A stretch of DNA of 64,000 nt from Filosporella fistucella (Eukaryota; Ascomycota; Leotiomycetes; Helotiales), in NCBI GenBank assembly GCA_030077755.1, contig JAQJZZ010000012.1, forward strand, positions 1,780,341-1,844,340, in the 5' to 3' direction. This document shows positions 50,630 through 62,860 of this stretch, piece by piece (position 1 is the first letter of the stretch; each line of letters starts with the position of its first letter). The translations under genes and the position numbers were made by a program. The notes under the pieces were generated by a model. That model saw nothing but the letters and a program-made list of their open reading frames with translations, had not been told where the DNA came from and ran no database searches.

Positions 50630-53600
50630 TCTGGCCCGGCTAGACCTCGGCTACGCTAGGCGAAACCTCGGCTTAATCGAGGAACACCAAAATTTAAAAG
50701 TAAGTAAAATGCCTTTTTTATAATATATAAATAATAATGTTTATTAAATGAAAATATAATATATAATATATTAATAGGTAAGGAAGCAATGTAATAGCAT
50801 AGGTAGCATATAGGGGGTATGATTAATTAATTGGAAAGAGTTATAGGTTAAATAATCTAAAGCGAATATACTTAAACCCCCGGCGCTAGGATAACATTTC
50901 CCCGGCGCTACTTATTACTCACGCGACTTGGCCAGGTGCTTAAAGTGTCACCTTTCTTAATACTCTTATTTAATTCTAATACCGGCCAATTACCTTTTAA
51001 TTAAACCGACCTCTATTAGTTCTAAGGATAGCTCTTACTTAAATTATAACCTATTTAATTAGTAGCTCCTACTACTTTTCTTAATTTTAAACGGGTCAAT
51101 TATTTTAAGCATATTTTTAAACTTATTAAATGCTATATGTTTTAATAATTTAATAAACTTATCGGTTATTATATTAAGTATTAGCATATATATAATCTTG
51201 ATTCTTAATTGCTCCTTAAGGTCCCTAATATAATAATAATATATATTTATATGCTTTAATCTCTTATATAAGTATGGGTTCTTATATAATATAATAGCTC
51301 CTTAATTATTGGCTTGCATTTTAATAGCATTTGCATTATTGCTAATATATTTAGAGCATTTAATATCTCTTAGGATTTATGCTATTTATTAGCCTTATTT
51401 ATAATAGGTAAATATTTTAATATATTTTAATTTATAGCTTAACGTTAATATTACGCGTTGCTTCTTATTATTATAGGTTATAGGCCTATTATATAGTATT
51501 GCCACATAGCCTAATATGCTCTTTCAGTCCCTTATATTAGCCCAATTAGCATCCGAATATAATGAAAGCTTATCCGACTTAGGTATTTGGCTATGCTTTT
51601 AATTAATTAAGCCGAGTTTATGCTTTATTAATCTATATCTTATCTTTTACTTAATTGTGGATTAAAGATATTTGCCTAATTCCTTTATTATATTTTAATG
51701 CTTAGTAATAGAGTTATAAAGCTATTAGCTAAGCTATTTAATATAAAAAGCGATATTAGGGCAAGAATAAATTATAGTATATATAATGCTTTTAATATTT
51801 CGCTAATACTTGCTTATATTTATCCTTTCCTTATTATCCTTAATAGGTTTAAGCTTTTTATATTTCCTAGAAATAGGAGTGGTTTTTAGCTTATATATTA
51901 AGGATAATTATAGTAATAGTCCCATCTTATTTAAAACCTTTTTAAGGTAATGCTTTTAATTAATAAATAATTCCCTTTAATTTCAATTTCTAATAATACG
52001 TATTTTAAGGAGCTTAGAAATCTCCTTTAAGTCCTTAATATTAAATCGCTAGCGGAAATTGTTATAAAATCAATTAAGAGCAATAACGTTAATTATAGCG
52101 ATAATAATATTATTAATATATATTAATAGTATTACGTATATTAATAGTATTATACCCTTTTCCTTATATGTAAATAAGTATAAGTTAGTGAGACTTTGCT
52201 TAAATTTAAGGCGTTTTAATTTAGACTTATAAAGCGAGTTTTAATTATAAGCAGATTGCTTTAGCCTATAAAGACTTTATAAAACTCAAAGCTATAAGCT
52301 AGGAATAACGTGGATCCCCTTAAATAGGGATAAGTAAATTCTCTCCTTTAAGGAGGATTTTATAAATGCATTCTTTATATTATATTATTGGCATTTAAGG
52401 TTTTAAGTAGCAATTATAATAAGGAATATTTAAAGCATATCCGTTTATATAATAGGAGCAAACATTTAATTATAATTTTTATTATAAATTTGCGAGAATC
52501 CGCGAGTTATTAAATGAGCTTTAAATTATTTAATATTATTATCAATATCGGTCTTTTTAATAAATACCTATTTAATTAAGATTAGATTAGTACCTTTTGA
52601 GGCCGATTCCTTACGCCAAGTATTATTAATAGCTAGCGAATTGATTTCCTCTTTAATTATAGCTTTTTAAGAAGCTTTATAAACTAAGTAATTAATAGCA
52701 TTTTTATAGGTTATTGGGATAATTATATTAATATTTCCCTTTATAGCGACATATGCTATAATTTCGGCTTTAATCTTTAAATTATAAATATATTAAGCTA
52801 TAAGCATATAGATTTCTTCTTCTTATTTGGCCAAGAATGCCTTAAGCCATTTAATAGCTCTAATATTATATATTTCCTACCTTTGGCGTTTAGCACTATA
52901 GAGCAAGCTAGCTAAAGCAAACGAGTTTATTATATTTTTATTTAGGTTAAATTCCCCTATATTAGGCTCCCTTAAAGTCTTTACGCTAAGTTTATCCTTA
53001 ATAATTGGCTGCTTATCCCTTTTAATATTAAGGCTAATAGGGTTAGCATTAATTACTATCCCTTTATTAGGTGGTTTAAAATTGGTTTGCCTTATTAGGT
53101 AGGATAAATCTTTAATAATGGGTATAAATAGCTTTAATAATGCAAGCGACTTTAATAATAGGATCTCGATCCTAAAATTATTCTTTATTTCTAGAATTTT
53201 ATTTATAATAATAATATCTTCTTATTTTCGCGGTTTTCTTATAGCTCTTCTCGCTAATAGGTTAAACCGGGTTCCTTAGGGAATGAATTGATATGCTAAT
53301 ATACCTTATGCATTTGGGCCACGAATTTAAAGGTTAAGAGACCTGCCTTGCTTAGACTCGTTTACTTTAATAATAGAGGATATAATTATATATCCTAAGT
53401 CGGGTTAATATATGTTTAGCTATTTGGTCATTTTATTATTATATTTAATAAAGATATACTTAAACCTTATATTAAGTAATTTCTTATTTATAATACTTAT
53501 AAGTATAAACTTAGGGCTTATATAAAAGTAATAAATAGACCCAAATACCCGGATATGGTTAATGCTAGGCTATTCGCTTATATATGCCTCCTCGGGCGAT

Positions 53601-54420
53601 ATATTAACTTTATTAATTATAAGGCTACCGGATATTTGGTTTTTAATATATATATTAGCTTTAATTACCTAATCCTAAAATTTAAAAGGAAGGTTAGCGT
53701 TCTTTATTATAAACCTAGTATTGGTTTCTGCTTATTAGATGCTTCTTTTAATTATACCATTTTAGTATAATCTAATATATAATATAGTAAACTCTTTAAT
53801 TACCCCTTCCTTTAATTATTTATCTAGGAGCTCTTAAATCTCTATAGCATTTTTGGACCTAATAGCCCCGAGCTTAAGCTAAATATAGCTCTCCTCGGTC
53901 GCTTTCTATCTTTGGATTTAGGTTATTAAGCCGGACTTGGTCTTATTAATAAAGGATCATATTTTCCTCATAGCATTATTTATGACTTAGGCAAATACTC
54001 TATTATTACGGATTAAAAGCAAGAACGGGCTAACTATATTTATTAAAATGAGAGCTAATAATAATTCCTTTTATAGAGAAAGCGCTTTGCTTATTTGGTT
54101 CCTTAGCTTTATAATCTTATAAACTCGGCACATTTCTCTATTTATTAGGACTATAATAGGGCGCTTTATAATTATAACTTTATGCAGGTTCCATAACTTT
54201 TCGGGTTTTAGATATATAAATTATTAATATATAAGTCTATATTTTATAAGGTTCTCATTTTGAGTTAGCGGCTTTATTTTATATTTATTATTATCATGTA
54301 TATAAATATCCTTATTATTAATTATAAATGTAATATAATAGTAACTATTATTTAAAGGAGCTTAAGCGGGTGCTTTAGGGTCCGAAGTTTCCTTATGCTC
54401 ATTTATTTCCTTTAATATCC
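50630..54420 (-). mobile_element. Ty1/copia retrotransposon, RIP-degraded
   Basis: Minus-strand order from right to left: an integrase zinc-binding-like Cys region and core remnants (about 54180-53800), a linker, then reverse transcriptase (about 52650-51980) with the copia signature order 'ARL..RGFSQ.YG.DY.ETFAP', 'QYDIKNAF' (QYNIKNAF here), 'LYGLKQSA' and an active site reading YINN at about 52110-52095 instead of an Asp-Asp motif. RNase H with SDANWA-type and STSGYV-like segments follows (about 51560-51450). A polypurine-like AAGAAAGG directly precedes TGACAC (50950, minus strand), marking the start of the 3' LTR, which probably runs to about 50630 and contains GC-rich hairpins near 50640-50690. 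I found no 5' LTR; the element seems cut at about 54430. Confidence 0.8.
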
Positions 54421-54440
54421 TAATTAGAGCTAACTTTATA

Positions 54441-54568
54441 CCTAACTATATTCCTCCTCCATTATACGTATGATGGAGTTTTTTTTGGTGGGCTGACATA
54501 AGCAATATGGCCCGTGCCACCCCTATCTCCATTATACGTCGCGATATACGATGGAGTTCTTAGTTAGG
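54441..54568. mobile_element. Small foldback/MITE-like element at the edge of the telomere-linked domain
   Basis: It begins CCTAACTA and ends TAGTTAGG. Inside, CTCCATTATACG and CGTATAATGGAG-type motifs recur in both orientations (54457-54478 and 54528-54556, the latter around TCGCGA). A 12-bp perfect inverted pair GGCCCGTGCCAC/GTGGCACGGGCC (54509-54520, 54581-54592) overlaps its right edge. It is about 128 bp long and non-coding. Confidence 0.5.
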
Positions 54569-55099
54569 AAGGCGGTGGCAGTGGCACGGGCCAAAATCCG
54601 GGCAGAAAAAAAAGGGTTTAAATAGTTAACGTACGTTTAAGGAGATATATATCATTTTAATAACCTTTCTTCTTATTCGAGTCTAAATCTTAATTTAATT
54701 TATTTATAATGTCATTGCTAGTGCCACTACTCCTCTAAGCGGTCTTTATAGTAAATGCAGAGTTCCACGTACTTATTTATATCATAAACCACTATAATTG
54801 TGCAATTGAGCCTAAGACCCTCCTTTCGCATTTTTTTTAAAAATATTACTTAGGGAAAACCGTTCGGAAAGAAGTATAAGAATATATTAACCAATGCTAG
54901 TGCTAGTATACTCCTTAGGATTTACCATTACCACTGCCACGGTTAGTGCCATAAGCAATTCTCCTTATTCTTAATGGATTCAAATGCCAAAAATGCCAAT
55001 ATCTTATGAGAAACCGAAAAGTGATACGGGAATATGCGAATAAAGTCTATAATTAAAAGCGTTTACCCGATTCGGATCTCTTTATTAATATCTAACTCT

Positions 55100-58000
55100 A
55101 ATCTTGGATCCGAGGGAAAGGAGAGCGGTATTAAATAATAGACGCGACGCGATAAGCACATAATTATAATAATTGAAGTGAGAATTATAGTGGTAGTGGT
55201 AATAAAGATGCGAGTATTATAATTAAGGCAGAGGTAAAAGAATGGCTTAAGAAGGAGGAGGAAGAGAAGGAGGAGGAAAAATATAAAGTAAGTATGCTTG
55301 CTATAGAGACCAATCCATGGCTACGTTATATGGGGTAAGAGGAGATTCTTCCAAGTTTAAAACATAGCTTAGTAGAAACGGCTAAGTTTATTGCCACTAC
55401 TATTGCTAACGAGCTAAAGCTTTAAGAAATACTCTAGAGTTGGGAGCGGATCCTATAACGGAGTCTTAAGACCCTAGGGGCAGTGAGCCACTATAAGGAT
55501 ATTCTTAAGTGATAGGCCTCCCTAAAGAATAAGGTAATAAGCTAGCGACCGTTTAAAAGGCCAAAAAAGCAAACGATTATCCGATATAGCTAAACCTTTA
55601 CACGTTTCTTATATTATATCTTTTATATGGCACCTGAGTTAATAAATGACGAGACTAAAACTGGTGTGGTATTCTCTAATGTCCAAGTATGGCTATTTCA
55701 CCAAGTCGTAAATGTAATAGCAGTGGCAAAGAACGAGGACGCGATTAATATAACCCTCTTTGCATTGATTCTTAGTCTTCTTATATAAGATATGAGTCAG
55801 TTACATTAATATGAGAACCCTCTTATATACTACCTCATAGTGCGTGGGGTTAATCTCTAGATAAAGACCTTTTACCCCTCATTTTAATACACGCCTCTCT
55901 TAGCTCACGTACTTTGGATAATTCGATTAATTCTACTCGAGGGCATACTCTTAAATCATGGCTGGCCTGGAATTGGAATCCTAAGCCGGAAGGATATTAG
56001 ATAAAAGACCGGGGCAATAGCAATTATAATCTAGGACGCGTGGAAATTCCATCTTTATAAGGGTTTATTCTCACTAGCATTAAGTATTTTATCCTAGCTC
56101 GCATATGAATAAAATCTCAACCGGACGTAATCGTTAAAGTCAAATATTTACTAATTTAATAATTGAGCTTATATTTTTTATAAGGGAAAGGGAGTGGCAA
56201 TGGCTCGAGTCCAAATAATATGCCAAGCGTTAATAATTAAGCTTTAAGAGTTACTTTCCTAATTGCTCCTTTCTTAGCACGTTCCGCTAGTGCTACTCGC
56301 CAAAATCGTTAATAGCATAGGAACGACCTAATAATTCTAGCGAAAAGGATATACCTTTCTTAACCACCTAGAAAATACCGCGTGGAAAATCAATTGGGAG
56401 TTTTTATGGGAATATATGCTATAAAATGGCAAGATATTGGTTAAAGGGGGTAATAGTAGTAATAACGACGGCAGTGATTAACTCTAATGGGTAAAGCAGC
56501 CATATAAGGCATACTTAGGGAAGGAAAAACAATTCTTGCGTACGCTTCTTATTACTATGCATCTTATAGGAGGGCAGCCCGCATATAGTCCTGAGATTAG
56601 CTCGATTAAGTTCCGGAATAATACCACGTTTAGCCGGAACCTCTTTATAATTAATGGGCGAGTAGTAGTGGTAATAACATATAATAAGACATAAAAACAT
56701 TAAGGCAAGATCGAGTATATCTTTCGCTATTTTCCGGACGAGCTAAGCCAGGTTATCGCTTAATACCTTATTTATGTCTTACCTTTCTTATGAGTTATTA
56801 GCAAAAAATAGGCCGATTTCCTCTTTTAGGATGAATAGGGTCCGTGGATTAATGAGTAACTCTTAAAAGCTTTAGTATTTATTATAATAAAGCATCTTAG
56901 GGTCCGCTTAATAGTGGCCGGGTAGCATCACGTTACTATTACCATTATTAATAAACATTTATGGAAGGCGAGCCGGATATGGAAGCAAAACCAAGACAAT
57001 AATAAAGAGGGGGGTCTTAATAAGGGTAAGAGTGATAACGAGATAGAGCAAAGTCTATTTGAGAATATTCTCGTTCGGCAATTAGCCCACGGGAAATATA
57101 TTACTAACTTATATTATGCGATTAACGGGGCTTTTCTTAATTGGCTCGGGCCGGATCTCATAAGTGCGTATAGTTAAGCATCTCGAGCGTAGCACGCTTT
57201 TCTCCATCTTAAGTTAGCAGGACTAGTAGTGGCAATGGCTGGAAATATCGCTAAGCATTTAATAAGTTTACCATCCCGCGAAGCCAAGCGACCGAGGATA
57301 GAGGGGAAAGGGCAAGCCATGGCTTTATAAGGACTTTAGAAGATACTAGGACCCGATGCTTAACCTCGCTCTGCCGGCCAAGCCAAAGCTCTTAAATTAG
57401 TCTATTTTGCTAATAAGAGCTAGCCATAAATTATTATCCTTGGCACTAGCAGTGGCAAGAGTTTACTCTTCTTCTCGGTAGCTACCATGGTTTCTTATTA
57501 AACTATGATTATCGTGATTCCTTTCGCTACCTTAGTTAATAACTTAATTGCTTAAGCATGAGAATATAAGCTTGCATGTGAGGAGTGGCAGTGGTAGCGC
57601 GAGTGGACCACCTTGCCATAACTTCTCATTATTAATACGGATTAAGTAATAAAAGGTGACTTTCTTTATTTTATAAAGGGGCTTAAGCTTAATTAATAAT
57701 TGGCTCACATCTTCTTTGACGAGTGTCACGTAGCCATTATGGATACTTTATACCAAACCAAACTCCGTGAGCTATGGCAATTATGGTACTTGCACTGCCG
57801 GTTTATGGGTCTTATTATAACGCTTTTACCTATCCTTGAACCTATCCTCCGGGCGAACCTTTTACTTAAACGCGCTTTAATTTACCGATAGTTTATAACG
57901 CGACCTATTACTCGGTATCACGTAATTAAAAGCAAATCTAGTATTTAAAACATTGCTAAGCCTTTAATTTAAAGTCTACTATTGCTAACCGGGACACGTG

Positions 58001-59080
58001 GTATAATTTATATTTATAGTTATACCGAGGGTGACTTGGTCGCTAAAGAGATAGACTACTCATTTTATAAAGCTATAGCTACCGATAAGCAAGATTTGTT
58101 AAATGAGTGGAATAATGGCAATGGCAGTGGCGGATGGATTATAGTAATAGGTATACTTAGGACCAGAATCAATATTATAGGAATTATCTTTATAATCCAC
58201 CTCGGCCGGCTATATGGGTTAACTAGTTTCATGTAATAAGCTAGTCGCGGAAGCCGGGGTTAAGAGATTATGGATTTTATCGTGGTTTTCCCTAGTTTTA
58301 TTACTAGCAGTGGCACATTTCCCCCTCCACGTTCCGACCTTTTTAATGCCTACTCCATTAAGGCTTAAGATAAAGCTACCCTTACCGAGTTTTTAAAGAG
58401 TTAAACGTGCTAGCGTGCTATTCTTGCATAGCATCTTAATGGTCACGTTTATTAAACAAGTTGCGTAGCCACTAATAATATCTTATATAATCGGTGCTAA
58501 GAATCACTTGAGCAAAATAATTCCCCGACTCTTGAAACTCTAGCCTTTAACGATAATAGTAATAGTAGTTGCGATGCTAGTAGCAGTGAAGATAGCATTT
58601 AATAAGCGCTTTAACTTTGAGTATACCACGATGAATAGCTTTAACGTTTCCACCAAGTCTTATATAGGTAGTGCGTCTTTTATTAATTAATATTACCGGA
58701 CCACGTCTAAGTATGCTATACGCACCGGGAATATCCTTAAGCCGGAGCATATAACTATAATTAAGAGATATATACCTAGTGGCGAGGATGGCTTTAATTA
58801 GCTAAGGCTCATTAATGCTTTTGGTGTGGATTATTCCAAAGTATTTGCATGGCAATTAAAGAAAAACTTCCTTATATTTACCTATACTTAATGCTCTCAA
58901 GCATTTTCTTCCTCTTTTAAATAGACCGCTTACGTGAAATAATTACTAAGGTAGGGTGGAGTAAAGGGGAGTAATAATAGTAGTGGATAAACCAAGAGGG
59001 ATAATAAGATTTAGGTTGGTGGGAAGTAAATTGGATACGGGTTTAGAGACAAGTCGGGAAGATATACCTCAAGATTTATA
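55100..59080 (+). pseudogene. Telomere-linked RecQ-family helicase (TLH), decayed
   Basis: It reads toward the telomere. The N-terminal half (about 55590-56760) follows the conserved TLH layout: VQVWLFHQVVN.IAVAKNEDAINITL.ALILSLLI (about 55683-55790), YENPL.YYL.VRGV, a YTPLLAHVLWIIRLILLE stretch (about 55887-55950), and LLITMHLIGGQPAR (about 56545-56590, where the minus-strand frame is a shadow). Helicase motifs: P-loop LGTSSGKSLLF (about 57438-57472), DEAH-box variant FFDECHVAIMD (57712-57744), and the C-terminal lobe GIIYIYSYTEGDLVAKEID...GLTSFM in one frame at 57982-58236. Several frames and stops break it, so it is not functional as it stands. Catalytic residues are still visible, so decay is milder than in the LTR elements. 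TLH genes are typical next to fungal telomeres, which fits a position about 5 kb from the TTAGGG array. Confidence 0.85.
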
Positions 59081-59225
59081 ATAAGAAGCTTTAATAATAA
59101 TAAACGTTTAATCCTTAAGAGTGGCTTTAATAAATATTAATTTCTAAGAGTAACCTTTTTAAACTTTCATTTTTTAATAGTAGCTTTAAGAAATTTTAGA
59201 TATTAAGAGTCTTTTAACATACTTA
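59081..59225. other. Transition between helicase remnant and minisatellite
   Basis: AT-rich sequence with two short similar blocks (aataataaacg / gagtggctttaata types). No gene is evident. Confidence 0.3.
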
Positions 59226-60000
59226 GAGTATATAATTGTAAAAAGCCACTCCTAAAAACCTTTGGCGCACTTGAAGCCAATAAAAAATAGCTATTATTAA
59301 AAACCTTTGGCATACTTGGAATAAATAGAAAATAGATAATTAAAAATTCCATTGCTAAAACTTAAAGCAAATAGTGGAAAATTCCACTTTTAAAACCTAT
59401 TAGCACATTTAAGGCAAATAGAAAATTCCATTACCAAAAATCACCGCTAAAACTTAAAATAAATAATTAAAAATTCCACTACTAAAACTTAATAAAAATT
59501 CCCTTACTAAAACTTAGTGGCACACTCAAAGCAAATAATTAAAAATTCCACTATTAAAACTTAATAAAAATTCCACTACTCAAACCTAATAGCATACTTA
59601 AAGCAAATAGGAAAACCCATTGCCAAAACTTAATAAAAATTCCATTATTAAAACCCAATGGCATACTCGAAGTAAATAGAAAAACCCATTGCCAAAACTC
59701 AATGAAAATTCTATTGCCAAAACCTAATAAAAATTCCACTACCAAACCCAATGGCACACTCGAAGCAAATAGAAAAAAGCCATTATTAAAACTCAATGGC
59801 ATACTTAAAGCAAATAAAAAAAGCCATTGCCAAAACTTAAAGCAAATAATTAAAAATTCCACTACCAGAACTTAGTGGCACACTCGAAGCAAATAATTGA
59901 AAAAGCCATTGCTACTAACCATTAGCCTAACTTGGAGCAAATATAAAAAGCCACTACTAAAACTATTAGCTATCCTTAAAGCAAATAAAAAAAGCAAATT
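59226..60000. repeat. Degenerate subtelomeric minisatellite
   Basis: The core phrase GCAYACTYRAAGCAAAT recurs at irregular intervals (about 59521, 59591, 59659, 59753, 59799, 59876), alternating with ...AAAATTCCACTACTAAAACTTAAT... Unit lengths vary from about 45 to 95 bp. It keeps a repetitive 102-codon frame on the minus strand (59554-59862) that simply mirrors the repeat. Confidence 0.75.
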
Positions 60001-61161
60001 AATTCCGGATATCAAGCCAATATTAATGGCAATTTACTTTTAAATCCCTTACCTTTATCGCCGGTAATCGTCTTATATGCTAGAGTAAATGCTATTATAA
60101 TAGCAAGGCCAAATTCTATTATAATAGCAATGGTAGTGGACTAAGTGCCCACCCCTACCGCCTTCGCCTATTTATTAAGTTTCCCCCTTTATTTCTCAAT
60201 TCCCAATTGCCATTCTCTTATAAACTTACCTCTTCTTATTAATAACCTCACATTACCACCAGTTATCCTTTACCATTTCCACTACTATTCCCAAATCAGG
60301 TATATTATACTTCTTGCTTTTTATTCTAGCGTCTTGCTTTCATGATTGCTACTATAGCTGCTACTACACATCTTGCTCGCACCCACGATTGCTAAAGTTA
60401 GAATCTATTTGCCTAATAATAATAAGAATTTTTTATACTTATTTACTTTGGCTATAGAATTAAGGGTGAACTCCTGTGCATTGGGTTCTCTAGCCACCAG
60501 ATGGTAGTAAATAGATAAGGTCTATTTACTTGGAAAATTTCCCCCTCTTGCTATCGCTTAAAAAGCGAGCCCCTAGCCCATTACTCCTATTCCTATTCCT
60601 ACTCCCACTCCCATTACCACTCTTAGCCACTTTACTCCCTTTATAATAATAACTCCATACTCCTTTTAGTGCCACTCTCCTTAAGTCAGGTATATTTAAA
60701 CCCCATTCCTATAATCCCCACGCTTGGTTTTCTTAATTTGCAATTGCTATTGCATTTTAGCTAATAGCGGTGGAAATCTTTTTGGGTTTTTTTTACTTTA
60801 TAGCCTTAAGTGGATTATGAACTTATAGGCTATTGGCACTACTATTCCTAGCTCACTGGCATTCTTAGCTCACTGCCAATTCCTAGCCCATTGCTATTCC
60901 TATTTTATTTTACTCCTATTTCCATTTTACTCCTATTCCCATTTTATTATTATTCCCATTCCTATTTCACTATTATTCCCATTTTATTTTATTGCCATTC
61001 CCATTTTATTTTATTCTTATTTCCATTTCATTATTATTCTTATTCCTAATTTACTCCCATTCCCATTTCATTTTACTCCTATTCCTAATTCACTACCATT
61101 CCTAGTTTATTGCCATTAATACTATTTATAGGAACTTAATCATTTTATTACCACCGCCAAA
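60001..61161. repeat. Low-complexity upstream region with a short pyrimidine-rich repeat
   Basis: 60870-61110 consists of a 15-24-bp motif (CTATTCCCATTTTATT and variants such as CCATTTCACTATTATT) repeated many times. The preceding 870 bp have scattered cattcct/ccactcc runs and no recognisable gene. It probably served as leader or promoter region for the gene remnant that follows. Confidence 0.55.
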
Positions 61162-62416
61162 ATGCGCCCTAAGAAGAATTTAAAAGATTAGGAATTCTAT
61201 AATATAATTGGCGATAAGGGCAGAGTCACTAAGTATAACCCATTTAATGCGCTTAGCCTTAATCCTGCCATTGCCACCTTTAATCTTTTTACGCTATATA
61301 ATACTCGGAATTAAGTAACGCGCTATCGCCACGAGAATGCCACTACTAGGTTTCCTAGCACTATTCTTTTTTTCCCTTTTTTGGCTTAGGTCAATTCTAT
61401 TTACGATTACTTGAGCTCTAGTGCCACTGCCTTTAATGTAATAGCACGCTAGTGGCGCCTAGTCTACACTAGCACTTTCCGTCCTTATCTGCTAATCGGT
61501 AATACTAGAGTTTTTAGTCGTTTTCTTACCACTAGCACTAGCTTATCTAATACTCGTGCCTCTACCTCTGCCTCTGCTACTACGGCTAGTCCTTCCACTC
61601 CACGGGTTACCGCTAGTGCTAGCGCTAAAAAGCCGTTTTATACTTAATCTTCTAGTCCTGGTTTAAGCTCTTTCCTAGGCACTAGCACTAATACCGACCC
61701 ATGGACCATTAATTTAGAAGATGACACTACTACCACTAGTGCAAAGAGAAAGAGGAAGACTAGAGCTACTAGCAAAGAATACCCTTTACCTTTTACTAGC
61801 CGTGGCAATGGCAAAGGCAAAGGCAAGGAACCATATGATCCTCGCAATCCTTATATCACTAGTGGGAATAATATATATTCTCCTGGTAATGGCTTTTATA
61901 ATAATATTAATAGTAAATATAATTTAGATAATAATTGCATTTTCGCTAATCCCTTTCCCGATTATACTATTATTATTAAAGCTGGTTACCGCCATAGAGA
62001 AGCTGCTACTATAGAGAGTAGTGAAGCACGTCGTTAATCCAATCGTGCCACTGCCTCATTTATTACTAATGCCTCGGCCAATATTAGCCAACGTCCTTCT
62101 TATCCTTTTAGTCCTGCTCCCATTATTAATCGCAGTTTTTCTTAACGTCTCCCTGCTATTGCCAACCCTTAAATTATAATATGTATTTGAGTTGGTATTT
62201 AAAACCCTAATGGCATTATAAATTTTGCTAATCGCGCTACCATTAACCGTTAAAATATTATTATTGCCGGTTTTAATGCTCGTGGTCAAATCTTTTTTAG
62301 AGTTACTCGTGACTCTATTAATGGTCTTATCACTATATCTAATGCTATTGCCATAAACTTTAATAATATCTTATTCCGCCCTTTATATAATAATCTCACT
62401 ATTAGTGAGGTTTGAG
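61162..62416 (+). pseudogene. Unidentified subtelomeric gene remnant with a basic Ser/Thr-rich linker
   Basis: A frame from ATG 61162 can be followed for about 415 codons, broken by about ten stops that are mostly TAA/TAG at Gln-like positions and by no frameshift that I can see. The N-terminal ~90 residues look folded (mixed hydrophobic, RYRHENATT). A low-complexity Ser/Thr/Ala linker follows (about 61520-61770), then a Lys/Arg cluster SAKRKRKTRAT (about 61735-61768). The C-terminal half is rich in Asn, Ile and Ala. I do not recognise a family. Position, orientation and moderate decay match the TLH remnant, so it may be a companion gene of the same telomeric cassette. Confidence 0.45.
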
Positions 62417-62860
62417 ACCTGGTTAAGTAGCACCACTAATTGCCCCTATATTAACGATCATGAGTTCTTTTGCCGACTACTATTACTTGGCTTCTTTTAT
62501 AATAGGGTTTTTATGTTTTTAAGCGTGGGCGTGGGCATTGGCAGTGGAATTGGGTTTTTTCACTTGCTAGGTTTTTTTTCTAGGTTTTTGGTTTAAGAGG
62601 TTAATAATTGCTATTGCCACTAGCTGCTAGATACCCTATATATAGATGCAGCTAGAGGCATATGGGAATATAAACCTTTAAGAATAATAATGTAATTTAA
62701 TTAAATATGAAAAATAATAAGATAAAAATCCTAACTTTATTAAGAAGGATTTCTTTTTCTTTTTTATTTAAAGGGAAAATATAAAGGTTGCACTGGCAGT
62801 GGCATTGGCAGTGGCATTGGCAATAAATAATAAAATTAAAAATTAAAAATAAAATTACTT
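62417..62860. other. Non-coding subtelomeric spacer with GGCAGTGGCATT repeats
   Basis: It contains a GGCAGTGGCATT run (about 62796-62821) and a similar phrase at about 62535-62550. The frame at 62405-62596 is short and Gly/Phe-rich, without features. Confidence 0.4.

Noticed and set aside
56515..56700. 61-codon minus-strand frame
   Set aside because: It is antisense to a conserved stretch of the TLH helicase.
59554..59862. 102-codon frame on the minus strand encoding a hydrophobic repeat protein
   Set aside because: It only mirrors the underlying minisatellite.
59226..60000. CRISPR-like array
   Set aside because: Repeats are degenerate, spacing is irregular and this is a eukaryotic chromosome end; it is a minisatellite.
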